This document shows, one piece after another, positions 43,648-51,920 of a DNA stretch of 64,000 nucleotides (the stretch's first letter is position 1; every line of letters starts with the position of its first letter). The notes beneath the pieces are model-generated. The model had not been told where the DNA came from. It ran no database searches and saw only the letters and a program-made list of their open reading frames with translations. Made by a program: the position numbers and the translations under genes. Source of the DNA: an uncultured Eubacteriales bacterium (GTDB lineage Bacteria; Bacillota; Clostridia; Oscillospirales; Oscillospiraceae); contig UQZA01000009.1 of assembly GCA_900545515.1 (NCBI GenBank), forward strand, positions 1-64,000. The letters run 5' to 3'.

Positions 43648-43680
43648 TAATAAAATACGCCCGGAGAAACTCTCCGGGCG
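43648..43680 (-). terminator. Riboswitch-controlled terminator before ribU
   Basis: On the minus strand a 9-10-bp G+C-rich stem (43658-43680) is followed by TATTTTATT. It is located between the aptamer and ribU, as expected for a premature terminator that forms when FMN is bound. Confidence 0.8.
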
Positions 43681-43709
43681 CGAAAATAAACGCACGTCAA
43701 ACGGTGCGC

Positions 43710-43830
43710 ATCTTCTTCCATCCAGACTGTACTGTCGGTGCTGGAATTTCACCAGCTCGGCGCTGCAAGCAGCGTTCGCGGACTTGCCCTGGGGCTCACC
43801 GCCGGTCGGGAATTTCACCCTGCCCTGAAG
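43710..43830 (-). ncRNA. FMN riboswitch (RFN element)
   Basis: On the minus strand the conserved parts occur in order: AGGGCAGGGTGAAATTCCC, GACCGGCGGT, a variable stem, CTGGTGAAATTCCAG, CCGACAGT and GTCTGGATGGAAGAAG. This is a complete RFN aptamer; FMN binding should favour the downstream terminator and lower ribU expression. Confidence 0.97.
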
Positions 43831-43857
43831 ATTTCCGTATTTTGTTGGGTCGGTGAC

Positions 43858-43886
43858 ACTATACCGCAGATCGGGTGGATTGTCAA
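43858..43886 (-). promoter_or_regulatory. Promoter of the FMN riboswitch-ribU transcript
   Basis: On the minus strand a perfect TTGACA (43886-43881), 17 bp and TATAGT (43863-43858). It overlaps the opposite promoter at the -35 region. Confidence 0.8.
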
Positions 43887-43908
43887 GACCTTTTTTTTCT
43901 GCTATAAT
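43880..43908 (+). promoter_or_regulatory. Promoter of the SLOG-family gene
   Basis: TTGTCA (43880-43885), 17 bp and a perfect TATAAT (43903-43908). The -35 box lies on top of the ribU -35 box, so the two polymerases should compete. Confidence 0.75.
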
Positions 43909-43993
43909 GGCGACTGAAGCGATTACGGTACGCTGTAGCTTCCATGTGCTGCTTTGCATGCAGGGGCGTAATCTGCGGGAGCGGGGGGATACT

Positions 43994-44479
43994 ATGGTCT
44001 GCGCTTTTACGGGGCATCGCCCGGAGAAGCTGCCCTGGGGCAGCCGGGAGACAGACCCCCGGTGCTGTGCGTTGAAGATTCAGCTGGACCGGGCGGTCCG
44101 GGCGGCCTGGGAGGCAGGCGCTACGACCTTCGCCTGCGGCCTGGCTCGGGGATGCGACTTTTACTTTGCTGAGGCGGTACTCCGCCTGCAGGAGCAGGCG
44201 GAGGGAATCTCCCTGGAGGCCTGGATTCCCTGCCCGGAGCAGCCCAACCGGTGGAAGGAGCCGGATCAGGCCCGCTACCGCACCCTCCTGACCCGGTGCA
44301 GCCGGGTCCATGTGGTGGAACCGGCGTATGCCCCGGGCTGCATGCTGCGCCGGAACCGGGCCATGTTGCAGGCGGCGGACTGGCTCATCAGCGTTTACGA
44401 TGGCAGTGGCGGCGGGACCGGTGCAGCAGTGGCCTATGCCAACCGGCTGGGCCTGCCGGTGGAAGCAATCTGGCTGTAA
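43994..44479 (+). CDS. SLOG-fold protein (DUF1273/YpsA-like)
   Basis: The 161-residue protein starts with CAFTGHRPEKLPWG, the typical opening of the DUF1273/YpsA group of SLOG Rossmann-like proteins, followed by a GLARGCDFYFAEAVL nucleotide-binding-type loop and YDGSGGGTGAAVAYA near the end. SLOG proteins are thought to bind nucleotides or nucleotide-derived ligands; B. subtilis YpsA affects cell division, but that role need not apply here. The ATG follows GGGGGGA. It is transcribed divergently from ribU. Confidence 0.87.
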   Translation: MVCAFTGHRPEKLPWGSRETDPRCCALKIQLDRAVRAAWEAGATTFACGLARGCDFYFAEAVLRLQEQAEGISLEAWIPCPEQPNRWKEPDQARYRTLLTRCSRVHVVEPAYAPGCMLRRNRAMLQAADWLISVYDGSGGGTGAAVAYANRLGLPVEAIWL

Positions 44480-44953
44480 TCAGCCGGGCATTTCCAATCC
44501 CTGGACCACGCCATTGGCAGAGGTGTCTGTGATGTCGGCTCCGATGACCTGGTCTTTATAGACCAGCAAAGTGGCGTAGACTGGGTCGGAGGCATTGGGA
44601 TAATTTTCAATTTCGTATACATAGCGAGTGGCGGTTTTGCCGGCGTACTGGGTGAGGTCGAAGCCTTGGCTCATTTGCAGGGCGTTGTACCGCTGGTAGA
44701 CCTCTGTGATCTCTGAGGGAATCCGGACCTGCTGGGTCTGGACCGGGGAGTTTACCACTTCCCAACCGTAGTCTGTCAGGTACTGCACTCTGGCGTCATT
44801 GGTGGCAACGGAAACGGGCTGCTCCTGGGACGGCGCCGGGCTTTCTCCGCCGCCGCCCTTTGCCAGAATGCAGATGAGGACGATGAGGGCGGCCAGAGCG
44901 GCCAGAACCAGGATAACGCGTTTTTTATTGACTTTTGCGGTCATCATGACCAT
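44480..44953 (-). CDS. DUF4830 membrane-anchored protein
   Basis: The 157-residue protein has an N-terminal membrane anchor (RVILVLAALAALIVLICIL), then an extracytoplasmic domain with YLTDYGWEV, VRIPSEITEVYQRYNALQ and GFDLTQYAGKTATRYVYE, which I recognise as the DUF4830 pattern. Function unknown; the domain is common in Clostridia. The start follows GGAGGGAT. It converges on the SLOG gene with no intergenic space and is divergent from rsuA. Confidence 0.85.
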   Translation of the reverse strand: MVMMTAKVNKKRVILVLAALAALIVLICILAKGGGGESPAPSQEQPVSVATNDARVQYLTDYGWEVVNSPVQTQQVRIPSEITEVYQRYNALQMSQGFDLTQYAGKTATRYVYEIENYPNASDPVYATLLVYKDQVIGADITDTSANGVVQGLEMPG

Positions 44954-45025
44954 AGCGATCCCTCCAGTTGTTTTGGTGGTACATCCTATGGCCTGGACCA
45001 GGCGAATAGAACAGAGGGTGGGTAC

Positions 45026-45754
45026 ATGCTGCAAAGATTGGATAAGATATTGGCCGGCTCCGGTCTTTTGACCCGCAGTCAGGCAAAGGAAGCCCTGCGA
45101 GCGGGGCGGGTGCAGGTGGATGGAGTTCCGGCCCGGGACGGGGCGGCAAAAGTGGACCCGGAGACGGCGCAGGTGACCCTGGATGGGGCAACGGTAGCCG
45201 GAGGGACGGTGGTGCTGCTGCTCAATAAGCCTGCAGGATACGTCACCTCCACCCGGGACCCCAGGGACCCCACGGTGATGGAGCTGCTGCCGCCGGCTTA
45301 CCGGCGGCGGGTGACGCCGGTGGGGCGTCTGGACAAGGATACGGAGGGGCTCCTGCTGTTTACAGACGATGGCGAGCTGGCTCACCGGCTGATTTCCCCA
45401 CGATACCGGGTGCCCAAGGTGTACTATGCCCGCCACGAGGGGCAGGGGACAGAAGGGGATGTGGAAGCCTTTGCCGGGGGATTGGTGCTGGGAGACGGGA
45501 CGGTGTGCCTTCCGGCCAAGCTGGAACCTCTGGGACCGGGAGAGAGCCTGGTGACAATTTGCGAGGGAAAATACCATCAGGTCCGGCGGATGCTGGCTTC
45601 CCGGGGGATGCCGGTTACCTATTTGGAGCGCCGGGCAGAAGGACAGTTGACCTTGGACGGAGTGCCCCGTGGCCATTTTCGCGTTTTGAGTCAGGCGGAG
45701 CGCCACCTGCTGTCCAGCGGCGGGGAGACGCTGTCTTTTGGTCATTTTCTTTAA
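45026..45754 (+). CDS. 16S rRNA pseudouridine synthase, RsuA/RluB/E/F family
   Basis: The 242-residue protein has an N-terminal S4 RNA-binding domain (RLDKILAGSGLLTRSQAKEAL) and a catalytic domain with GRLDKDTEGLLL holding the catalytic aspartate. The final block EGKYHQVRRML is characteristic of the RsuA group. It modifies a uridine of ribosomal RNA, most likely U516 of 16S rRNA by family resemblance. The start follows AGAGGGTGGG. Confidence 0.93.
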   Translation: MLQRLDKILAGSGLLTRSQAKEALRAGRVQVDGVPARDGAAKVDPETAQVTLDGATVAGGTVVLLLNKPAGYVTSTRDPRDPTVMELLPPAYRRRVTPVGRLDKDTEGLLLFTDDGELAHRLISPRYRVPKVYYARHEGQGTEGDVEAFAGGLVLGDGTVCLPAKLEPLGPGESLVTICEGKYHQVRRMLASRGMPVTYLERRAEGQLTLDGVPRGHFRVLSQAERHLLSSGGETLSFGHFL

Positions 45755-45840
45755 AAACACCCCCTCAAGACTGGGCGAAGTGCCTGAAAATATGTGATAT
45801 TCCATAAAAAACCGAGGCCGTTTTGCAATATTTTGTCAAA

Positions 45841-45875
45841 TGGCACTTGCAAAACGTGCCAAAACGGTGTATGAT
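45841..45875 (+). promoter_or_regulatory. Promoter and inverted repeat of the PucR/CdaR-type regulator
   Basis: TTGCAA (45847-45852), 17 bp and TATGAT (45870-45875). A perfect TGGCAC-N9-GTGCCA inverted repeat (45841-45861) covers the -35 box and may be an operator. Confidence 0.55.
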
Positions 45876-45930
45876 ATTGTTGTGATTTTGTGTTTACCGT
45901 TTGGGTGCAAGGTACAAGGAGGGCGCTGTC

Positions 45931-47025
45931 ATGTCCAATCGGATTTTTCAGAATGTGATCGTGCAATTAAAAGACGCCACAGACCGGATTCTGGGTGTCA
46001 TGGACCCGGAGGGGATTGTCATCTCCTGCAGCGACACGAGCCTCCTGGGGGAGAGATGGCCAGAGGCCGCCCTGAAGGTGGGTAGCTCTCTGGACGCCAT
46101 GGTGAGCTTTGAGGGGCGGACCTTTAAGGCCATTGTGGGTAACAGCAATTACTATGAGTATGCCGTGTTTTCCAGCGGTGAGGATGAGATGGCACGAAGC
46201 ATGTGCCTCATGGCCTATGTGGCCCTGAATGACGCCAAGGTTTTTTATGAGGAACGCCATGACCGGGGCACCTTTGTGAAGAACATCATCATGGATAACA
46301 TCCTCCCGGGTGATATCTATATCCGCGCCAAGGAGCTGCATTTTTCCATTGACGCCCCCAGAGCCGTGTTCCTGGTCCGCCAGCTGGGCCATGGGGACGT
46401 GGCGGCGGTTGAGGTGCTCCAGAGTATTTTTTCAGACCGGCTCCAGGACTTTGTCCTGAGCATCAACGAGTCGGACATCGCCGTCGTGAAGCAGATTAGT
46501 CCCAGCACCACCTCGGAGGATCTTCTGCGCCTGGCCCAGTCCATGGAGGACCTGCTGAAGACGGAGCTGTTCATCAAAACGGTGATCGGCATTGGCACTG
46601 TGTCCAGTCATCTTCGGGAGCTGGCGGACTCTTACAAGGAGGCCCAGACTGCCATTGATGTGGGTAAGGTCTTTGATACAGAGAAGACCATCATCAACTA
46701 CGAAAATCTGGGGATTGGCCGCCTGATTTACCAGCTGCCTACGACGCTGTGTGAGATTTTCCTGACTGAGGTGTTTAAGAAAAATTCCATAGACTCCCTG
46801 GACCAGGAGACTCTCTTTACCATCAATAAGTTTTTTGAGAATAATCTGAATGTGTCGGAGACCTCCCGGAAGCTGTTTGTCCACCGGAATACCCTGGTGT
46901 ACCGGCTGGAGAAGATCAAAAAGCTCACAGGGCTGGACCTGCGGCAGTTCGACCACGCCATTATTTTCAAGGTTGCCCTCATGGTTCGGAAATATTTGTC
47001 TTCTCGCGACATCCATCCTGCCTGA
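45931..47025 (+). CDS. PucR/CdaR-type helix-turn-helix transcription regulator
   Basis: The 364-residue protein opens with a CdaR-like sensing domain (LKDATDRILGVMDPEGIVISCSD). A GGDEF-like middle follows, and the C-terminal helix-turn-helix ends with LNVSETSRKLFVHRNTLVYRLEKI, the family's PucR C-terminal signature. CdaR-type regulators respond to small organic acids; the ligand here cannot be read. The start follows AAGGAGGGCG. It is only 30 nt before ftsE and on the same strand, so it may control or be transcribed with the cell-separation genes; I see no sugar-acid genes near. Confidence 0.87.
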   Translation: MSNRIFQNVIVQLKDATDRILGVMDPEGIVISCSDTSLLGERWPEAALKVGSSLDAMVSFEGRTFKAIVGNSNYYEYAVFSSGEDEMARSMCLMAYVALNDAKVFYEERHDRGTFVKNIIMDNILPGDIYIRAKELHFSIDAPRAVFLVRQLGHGDVAAVEVLQSIFSDRLQDFVLSINESDIAVVKQISPSTTSEDLLRLAQSMEDLLKTELFIKTVIGIGTVSSHLRELADSYKEAQTAIDVGKVFDTEKTIINYENLGIGRLIYQLPTTLCEIFLTEVFKKNSIDSLDQETLFTINKFFENNLNVSETSRKLFVHRNTLVYRLEKIKKLTGLDLRQFDHAIIFKVALMVRKYLSSRDIHPA

Positions 47026-47055
47026 TTTCGGCAAATAATCTGGAGCAAAGGAATT

Positions 47056-47745
47056 ATGATAGAATTTACAAATGTGGTAAAAGCATACCACACCGGTAAC
47101 AAAGCCTTGAAGGGCATTTCCATGCACATTAACGATGGAGAATTTGTCTTCCTGGTGGGCCCATCCGGTTCCGGCAAATCCACCATCATCAAGCTCATCA
47201 CCGGTGAAATCCAGCCGACGGAGGGAAACGTCCTGGTGAATCAATTCCACCTGGAGTCCATACGCAGCCGGGAGATCCCCTATTTGCGCAGGACGGTGGG
47301 GGTGGTCTTCCAGGATTTTCGCTTAATTGCCAATAAGACTGTTTATGAAAATATCGCGTTTGCCATGCGGGTCATCGGGGCGCGGGAGAAAGAAATCCGC
47401 AGCCGGGTGCCCTACGTCCTGGAGCTGGTCGGCCTGGAAAACAAGGGCCGCCGCCACCCTGGCGAGCTCTCCGGCGGTGAGCAGCAGCGGGTAGCCATTG
47501 CCAGAGCATTGGTGAACAATCCCTCCATGATCATTGCCGATGAACCCACCGGCAACCTGGACCCGGCCCGGTCCTATGAGATCATGCTTCTGCTGGAGGA
47601 GATCAACAACCTGGGCACCACAGTCCTAGTGGTGACCCACGAGCGGGAGCTGGTGGAGCGGTTCACCAAACGAGTGATTGCCATTGACGATGGCAAGGTA
47701 ATCAGCGACGGAATGGACGGGTATTATCACTATGAAGAGCAATAA
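47056..47745 (+). CDS. ftsE: Cell division ATP-binding protein FtsE
   Basis: The 229-residue ATPase of the FtsEX complex carries Walker A GPSGSGKST, Q-loop VVFQDFRLI, signature LSGGEQQR, Walker B MIIADEPTGNLDP and a switch histidine in VVTHE. FtsEX does not transport; it transmits ATP hydrolysis across the membrane to activate a peptidoglycan hydrolase. It ends 14 nt inside ftsX. The start follows AAAGGAATT. Confidence 0.96.
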   Translation: MIEFTNVVKAYHTGNKALKGISMHINDGEFVFLVGPSGSGKSTIIKLITGEIQPTEGNVLVNQFHLESIRSREIPYLRRTVGVVFQDFRLIANKTVYENIAFAMRVIGAREKEIRSRVPYVLELVGLENKGRRHPGELSGGEQQRVAIARALVNNPSMIIADEPTGNLDPARSYEIMLLLEEINNLGTTVLVVTHERELVERFTKRVIAIDDGKVISDGMDGYYHYEEQ

Positions 47746-48619
47746 TTTTGGTTATCTTTTGAAGGAGGGCGTTCGGGGCATTTTCCTCCATGGCTTTATG
47801 TCCTTTGCCGCGGTGTGCGTCACGGTTGCCTGCCTGATTATCATTGGAAGCTTCTCTATGCTTTTGTATAACCTGAACATCATGGTGGCGGAGGTGGAGC
47901 AGGACGCGGAGATACTGGTCTACATCGACGAGAACTATACGGAGGCAGAGGCCAAAAGTGTGGGTTCCAAAATTAATATGATTGAAAATGTTCACCAGGC
48001 GACCTTTGTCAGCCGGCAGCAGGCTCTGGAGGAGTTTGTGGCCAAACAGGGAAATGAAGCTGCCTTCCAGGGGATCCAGGCGGATGTTCTGCGGGACCGG
48101 TTTATTGTGACCCTGGAGGACAACAACCGGATGAAGGAAACGGTTCCCATGATTGAGGCAGTTTCCGGTGTGGACGAGGTGAATGCGCCGTACCGGGTGG
48201 CGGAGGCCTTTGCCACCGTTCAGCACATCCTGCGCATTGTTTCTGCCGCCGTGATTATCTTGCTGCTGGTGGTGTCTCTTCTCATCATTTCCAATACAGT
48301 CAAGCTGGCCATGTATGACCGCCGGGATGAGATTGCCATTATGAAGATGGTAGGCGCTACCAATGCCTTCATCCGGTTCCCCTTTGTGGTGGAAGGCTTC
48401 CTCTTGGGTATGTTTGGCGCGGCTATGGCATTCTTCCTGGAGTGGGGCTTGTACAATGCTTTGGTTAGCTGGATTGGCAAGGTGGATGCCCTGAACCTGC
48501 TGCAGTTTGTCCCATTTGCGGAACTACTTTGGCCCATGATGGGGACCTTTGGCGCTGCCGGACTGTTTGTTGGTATTTTTGGCAGCTTTACCTCCATTCG
48601 AAGATTCCTGGACGTGTAA
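47732..48619 (+). CDS. ftsX: Cell division protein FtsX
   Basis: The 295-residue membrane protein has a first segment at about 20-45, a large extracytoplasmic domain (about 50-165, rich in acidic residues and helices) and three segments at about 170-200, 220-245 and 265-285. The conserved KLAMYDRRDEIAIMKMVGAT block sits before the third. It relays FtsE activity to the hydrolase encoded downstream. Overlap with ftsE suggests coupled translation; its own ribosome binding site is weak. Confidence 0.95.
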   Translation: MKSNNFGYLLKEGVRGIFLHGFMSFAAVCVTVACLIIIGSFSMLLYNLNIMVAEVEQDAEILVYIDENYTEAEAKSVGSKINMIENVHQATFVSRQQALEEFVAKQGNEAAFQGIQADVLRDRFIVTLEDNNRMKETVPMIEAVSGVDEVNAPYRVAEAFATVQHILRIVSAAVIILLLVVSLLIISNTVKLAMYDRRDEIAIMKMVGATNAFIRFPFVVEGFLLGMFGAAMAFFLEWGLYNALVSWIGKVDALNLLQFVPFAELLWPMMGTFGAAGLFVGIFGSFTSIRRFLDV

Positions 48620-48647
48620 GGCTCGTTGCAAAGGAGATCATGAAACG

Positions 48648-49952
48648 ATGAAGCGAAAAAAACTAATCAGTATTGTGGCTGCGGGTATGGTATTTTTTCT
48701 GATCCTGACCCTAATTTTGAGCCTGATCCCGGCGACAGTCTTTGCTGCCAGCTCTTCAGAAATTCAAGAGGAGCTGAACAGCCTGGAAAGTCAGGCCCAG
48801 GAGATTCAACAGGCCAAAAACGAACTGGCTCAGCAGCAAGCCAGCAATGCCTCGGATACCCGGGACGTAGTCTCCCGAAAGAAGGACATTGATCAGGAAA
48901 TCAAACTGATTCACGATGAGATTGACAATTTAAACGCCCAGATCCAAACTTATAACCAGCTGATTGCAGAAAAGCAGAAGGAACTGGACGATGCCCAGGC
49001 CCGGCAGACCGAGCTCAATCAGCAGTACCGGGTTCGTATCCGCACCATGGAGGAGAGTGGTAAAATCTCCTATTGGTCTGTCCTCTTCCGGGCCAACAGC
49101 TTTACGGATCTGCTGGACACCATTAACAAAATTTCGGAGATTGCAGCCCACGACCAGGCAATGCTGGCGGAGCTGGATCAGGTTGCCCAGGAGATTCAAA
49201 CGGCGCAGGCCGAGCTTGCCCAAGAGAAGTCCGAGCTGGATGCCCAAAAAACAGCTTTGGCGGAGAGCCAGGCGGAGTTGGATGAAAAGAGCGCAGAGGC
49301 AAATGAAATTTTAGCGGAGCTTACGGCTGACGCAGCCAAGCTGGATAGCCTGTATGCCTCGTATGAGGACAAGGAAGCGGCTCTGACCGATGAAATTGCC
49401 CAGAAAGAGAAGGAATATACCGATGCCCTGGCACAGGAGGAAGAGGCCAGAAGGCAAGAAGAGGAGCGCCGCCGGCAAGAAGAGGAGGAGCGCAGAGAGG
49501 AGGAAAATAGGGGCGGAAACAGCGAAAGTGGCAGCGGAAGCAATGAGGGCGGCAGCCCGTCTTCTTCTGGCTGGCTGTACCCACTGCCTTATCGCGTCCC
49601 GGTGACCAGTGCCTATGGCTACCGGGTACACCCGGTGACCGGAGACTGGAGCTTCCACACCGGCGTGGACTTGGGCGCAGGAGAGGGCACCCCGATTTAC
49701 GCCACCCGCAGCGGAACCGTTACAACGGCTACATACAGCGACGTTTACGGCAACTATGTCACCATCAACCACGGTGACGGCTATTCCAGCTTATATGGGC
49801 ATATGACTCATTACGTGGTTTACGCCGGGGAATATGTCTCTCAAGGTCAAATCATCGGCTATGTGGGCAGCACCGGCTGGTCTACAGGCGCTCACCTGCA
49901 TTTTACCATCTATTACAATGGTTCCACAGTGAACCCGATGGATTATATTTAA
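48648..49952 (+). CDS. Murein hydrolase activator / M23 peptidase with coiled coil (PcsB/EnvC-like partner of FtsEX)
   Basis: The 434-residue protein has a signal peptide (residues 1-33), a long coiled coil (about 35-290, with repeated QE/QA-rich helices) and a low-complexity linker. The C-terminal M23 LytM domain starts at about 325, with HTGVDLG, YGHM and GAHLHFTI providing the zinc ligands in full. With the coiled coil and position just after ftsEX, this is the extracytoplasmic hydrolase that FtsEX activates for cell separation. The ATG follows AAAGGAGA. Confidence 0.92.
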   Translation: MKRKKLISIVAAGMVFFLILTLILSLIPATVFAASSSEIQEELNSLESQAQEIQQAKNELAQQQASNASDTRDVVSRKKDIDQEIKLIHDEIDNLNAQIQTYNQLIAEKQKELDDAQARQTELNQQYRVRIRTMEESGKISYWSVLFRANSFTDLLDTINKISEIAAHDQAMLAELDQVAQEIQTAQAELAQEKSELDAQKTALAESQAELDEKSAEANEILAELTADAAKLDSLYASYEDKEAALTDEIAQKEKEYTDALAQEEEARRQEEERRRQEEEERREEENRGGNSESGSGSNEGGSPSSSGWLYPLPYRVPVTSAYGYRVHPVTGDWSFHTGVDLGAGEGTPIYATRSGTVTTATYSDVYGNYVTINHGDGYSSLYGHMTHYVVYAGEYVSQGQIIGYVGSTGWSTGAHLHFTIYYNGSTVNPMDYI

Positions 49953-49963
49953 CCCTGCCGCAG

Positions 49964-50011
49964 AGGCTGTCTCAAAGCGCTATTTTGGGACGGCCTTTGT
50001 CAGACTTTTTT
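49964..50011 (+). terminator. Terminator-like hairpin, AGGCTGTCTCA stem (copy 3 of 3)
   Basis: A 13-bp stem (49964-49976 with 49983-49996, with G-U pairs) is followed by a T run, 12 nt after the M23 gene and just before the S41 gene. It may lower rather than stop transcription into the protease gene. Confidence 0.7.
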
Positions 50012-50025
50012 AGGATGTGATCAGT

Positions 50026-51198
50026 ATGTACTGGAAGAATCTGGATAAAATTTGGGTGATAGTAACTCATCTGGCAGCAGCATTTTTAGGCGCGTTTTTG
50101 ATTTCGTTTCTTTTCGTTGACGATGTACAGTATCAGGACCAGAAGCTCTATCAATTGCTCGATATCATTGAAAATCGGTTTGTGGAAGATGCGAATACGA
50201 CTACTTTGGAGGACGTTGCTGCCTATGCTATGGTAAAGGCAACGGGGGACCAGTGGAGCTATTATATTCCGGCATCCCAATATCAGGCCCATGTGGAGAG
50301 TACGGAAAATATCTATGTGGGTGTGGGAGCCACCATGGATCGCAAAGATGATGGGTCTGGCCTGGAGGTGACTGAGCTCACCGAAGGGGGCGGCGCCGCA
50401 GAGGCTGGTATTCAACTTCATGATGTACTGATCCGGGTGGACGGGAAAAGCTGTGCGGGTATCGAACTGAAAGAGGTAACACCCTGGATTCGGGGAGAGG
50501 AAGGAAGCACTGTGGTCCTCACGGTAAATCGTAACGGCCAGGAGCTGGATTTTACCGTCACCCGTAAGCGGGTTGAAATACCGGTGGCGACTTATGAGAT
50601 GCTGCCCTCTGGCTATGGACTCGTCACCATTGAGAACTTTGAAGCCAGAGCGTCAGAGGAGACTTTGGAAGCCATTGATGCGCTGATGGAGCAGGGAGCG
50701 AAGGGCCTCATTTTTGACGTGCGTTTCAATCCCGGTGGGTACACCACCGAATTGGTAAAGATCTTGGACTATCTCTTGCCTGAAGGACCCTTGTTCCGAA
50801 GGGAGAGTTACGATGGTCAGACCAGTGTGGATTACTCCGATGCCCAGTGCGTGGATCTACCCATGGCCGTGCTGGCCAACGAGTCGTCCTATTCCGCTGC
50901 GGAGTTCTTTGCTGCCGCCTTGCAAGAATATGACGCGGCTGTGGTGGTGGGCGAACAAACCACTGGGAAGGGATATTATCAAAATACCTTTCGGTTAGTA
51001 GATGGCTCTGCGGTGGCCATTTCCACGGGGAAATACTTTACGCCCAAGGGAGAAAGCCTGGCTGGTGTCGGCGTTATGCCGGATGTGCCGGTCAAGCTGG
51101 ATCAGGAGAGCTCCGATGCGCTCGACCAGGGGATCTTGGAGAGGGAGAAAGATCTACAGCTCCAGGCGGCAGTTGCTGCACTGGAGGAGGCTGCCTAA
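50026..51198 (+). CDS. S41 family C-terminal processing peptidase
   Basis: The 390-residue protein has an N-terminal membrane anchor (about 10-32), a PDZ domain (about 95-180, with the GVGAT loop) and a C-terminal S41 protease domain. The nucleophile S290 in NESSYSAAEFF and the general base K315 in TTGKGYYQ are 25 residues apart, as in CtpB. It likely trims envelope proteins; its place behind the M23 hydrolase suggests a role in controlling that partner. ATG 50026 fits AGGA spacing better than GTG 50017. Confidence 0.92.
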   Translation: MYWKNLDKIWVIVTHLAAAFLGAFLISFLFVDDVQYQDQKLYQLLDIIENRFVEDANTTTLEDVAAYAMVKATGDQWSYYIPASQYQAHVESTENIYVGVGATMDRKDDGSGLEVTELTEGGGAAEAGIQLHDVLIRVDGKSCAGIELKEVTPWIRGEEGSTVVLTVNRNGQELDFTVTRKRVEIPVATYEMLPSGYGLVTIENFEARASEETLEAIDALMEQGAKGLIFDVRFNPGGYTTELVKILDYLLPEGPLFRRESYDGQTSVDYSDAQCVDLPMAVLANESSYSAAEFFAAALQEYDAAVVVGEQTTGKGYYQNTFRLVDGSAVAISTGKYFTPKGESLAGVGVMPDVPVKLDQESSDALDQGILEREKDLQLQAAVAALEEAA

Positions 51199-51330
51199 GG
51201 TGGCCGCCCGCTACGTTTCCCAGAGAGGGGGTCCTCGGAGGCGCCCACGCCGCTTAGTCTATGAAAGTGTCCTGCAGGTTGGGCAAAGGGCCGGTTTGGT
51301 GGTTGATTGTGTCGATTTCACAAATAGAAC

Positions 51331-51359
51331 TTGACTGACCTGAGAAAATCTCTTATAAT
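51331..51359 (+). promoter_or_regulatory. Promoter of greA
   Basis: TTGACT (51331-51336), 17 bp and a perfect TATAAT (51354-51359). Confidence 0.8.
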
Positions 51360-51414
51360 CACAGGCGAAACTGAAATTTGTGGATGCAAATCCGAAGAAA
51401 GGGCTCGATTTGTT

Positions 51415-51888
51415 ATGGCGAAAGAATTCAAGCTGACCGCTGCAAGAGTCAAGGAACTGGAAGAGGAACTGAATTACCTGAAAACTACCCGGATGCAGGA
51501 GGTAGTAGAGGATATTAAAGAAGCGCGCTCCCAGGGCGACCTGTCTGAAAACAGTGAATACGACGAGGCCAGAAATGAGCAGGCAAAGCTGTTTGGCCGT
51601 ATCACGGAAATTGAGGATATCCTTGCCCATGCGGTGATCATTGAAGACGAAAACGAAGCCAGTGGTCACATTGGTCTGGGCTGTACGGTGCAGATTCAGG
51701 ATCTGTCTTCCGGGGAGCTTCTGGAGTTCCGAATTACAGGCTCTCAGGAGGCCAATCCTATGATGGGCAAAATGTCTGATGATTCCCCCTTTGGGCGGGC
51801 TCTTGTGGGCCATGGTCCCGGGGAAGTGGTGACTGTGGAGGCCCCTGCCGGCCGGTTTGAAGCTAAAATCCTCAGCGTGACGAGATAA
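51415..51888 (+). CDS. greA: Transcription elongation factor GreA
   Basis: GreA rescues backtracked RNA polymerase by stimulating transcript cleavage. The N-terminal coiled coil carries the acidic tip DLSENSEYDEARNEQ and the C-terminal domain the usual GCTVQIQDL and SPFGRALVGH blocks. At 157 residues the length is standard. Its longer open frame upstream has no ribosome binding site. lysS follows after 32 nt, so they probably share the transcript. Confidence 0.96.
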   Translation: MAKEFKLTAARVKELEEELNYLKTTRMQEVVEDIKEARSQGDLSENSEYDEARNEQAKLFGRITEIEDILAHAVIIEDENEASGHIGLGCTVQIQDLSSGELLEFRITGSQEANPMMGKMSDDSPFGRALVGHGPGEVVTVEAPAGRFEAKILSVTR

Positions 51889-51920
51889 TACTATAGAACA
51901 GCAAGATTTGAGAGGTTATT

